Below are positions 63,991 to 64,000 of a DNA stretch of 64,000 nucleotides, piece by piece (position 1 is the stretch's first letter; each line of letters starts with the position of its first letter). The notes below the pieces were generated by a model. The model was not told where the DNA came from. It did no database searches and saw nothing but the letters and a program-made list of their open reading frames with translations. Source of the DNA: Tumebacillus sp. BK434. Its GTDB lineage: Bacteria; Bacillota; Bacilli; Tumebacillales; Tumebacillaceae. A program made the position numbers and the translations under genes. Location: contig NZ_SLXS01000011.1 of NCBI RefSeq assembly GCF_004340785.1, positions 19,881-83,880 of the forward strand, read 5' to 3'.

Positions 63991-64000
63991 TGGCTAAAAA
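63990..64000 (+). CDS. Start of a gene running off the right edge
   Basis: Only ATGGCTAAAAA (Met-Ala-Lys) is visible. The ribosome binding site GGAGGGG lies 7 nt upstream. It is probably a transposase OrfA, judged by the upstream terminal-repeat-like sequence, but nothing certain can be said. Confidence 0.4.

Overview
The window reads as chromosome from a GC-rich, Gram-positive member of the Bacilli. Evidence for this is the Bacillus-type pur operon (purE-B-C-S-Q-L-F-M-N-H-D) with PurR-type boxes, guanine riboswitches, a perfect CIRCE element before groES-groEL, a SigY/YxlC-type ECF sigma unit, CtaA, and strong AGGAGG ribosome binding sites with frequent GTG/TTG starts. High GC and gene content suggest the Alicyclobacillaceae (Tumebacillus-like). 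That placement is inference from style, not from a marker gene.

Layout. 1-0.3 kb: 5' end of a membrane flippase-like gene, then a decayed gene. 0.8-2.9 kb: SigY-type sigma unit with its membrane regulators and a hydrolase, behind an apparent self-recognised ECF promoter. 2.9-8.2 kb: two-component system and an RND efflux pump with tandem response-regulator-like boxes. 8.4-12.7 kb: LysR regulator, two MFS permeases, a TerC-family protein. 12.8-15.1 kb: radical-SAM (spore photoproduct lyase-like) protein coupled to an M81 metallopeptidase. 15.2-15.6 kb: three tiny peptide genes. Two are near-identical exported peptides ending YMARG, and between them is a 33-residue peptide with a class I lantibiotic-like FDLD box and a terminal S-x3-C. 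15.8-28 kb: de novo purine operon, PurBox pair plus guanine riboswitch, no purK. 28-32.2 kb: a small membrane PH-like protein pair, then guaA-pbuG under a second PurBox pair plus guanine riboswitch. 32.2-38 kb: MoxR-DUF58-transglutaminase module and an M23 peptidase. 38-40.2 kb: groESL. 40.4-41.2 kb: DUF4230 protein.

41.3-46.1 kb is the most unusual region. An operon bounded by its own promoter and terminators encodes a MauE-like membrane protein, a MauD-like thioredoxin, a polytopic membrane protein interrupted by an in-frame TGA, a private TatA and TatC, and a 12-cysteine protein resembling the methylamine dehydrogenase light chain. No large subunit or MauG is present, and there is no counterpart of the second TTQ tryptophan. 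I read this as an export-and-disulphide-maturation machine for one cysteine-rich protein of unknown function. Immediately upstream, a molybdenum-cofactor operon (mobA, a 168-residue unknown, a MoeA-like protein, moeA, mobB) runs into a second tatA-tatC pair, so two Tat translocons lie back to back.

50-64 kb: GGDEF protein, 5-formyl-THF cyclo-ligase, PAP2 phosphatase, ABC-F ATPase, two MFS permeases, a pyruvate-oxidase-like TPP enzyme, a small gene that seems to need an ATT start, a GH18-like exported protein, a NYN-domain protein, ctaA, and at the right edge the start of a gene that may belong to an insertion sequence. No rRNA, tRNA or CRISPR array was seen. All family assignments are from reading the sequence; no database search was run.
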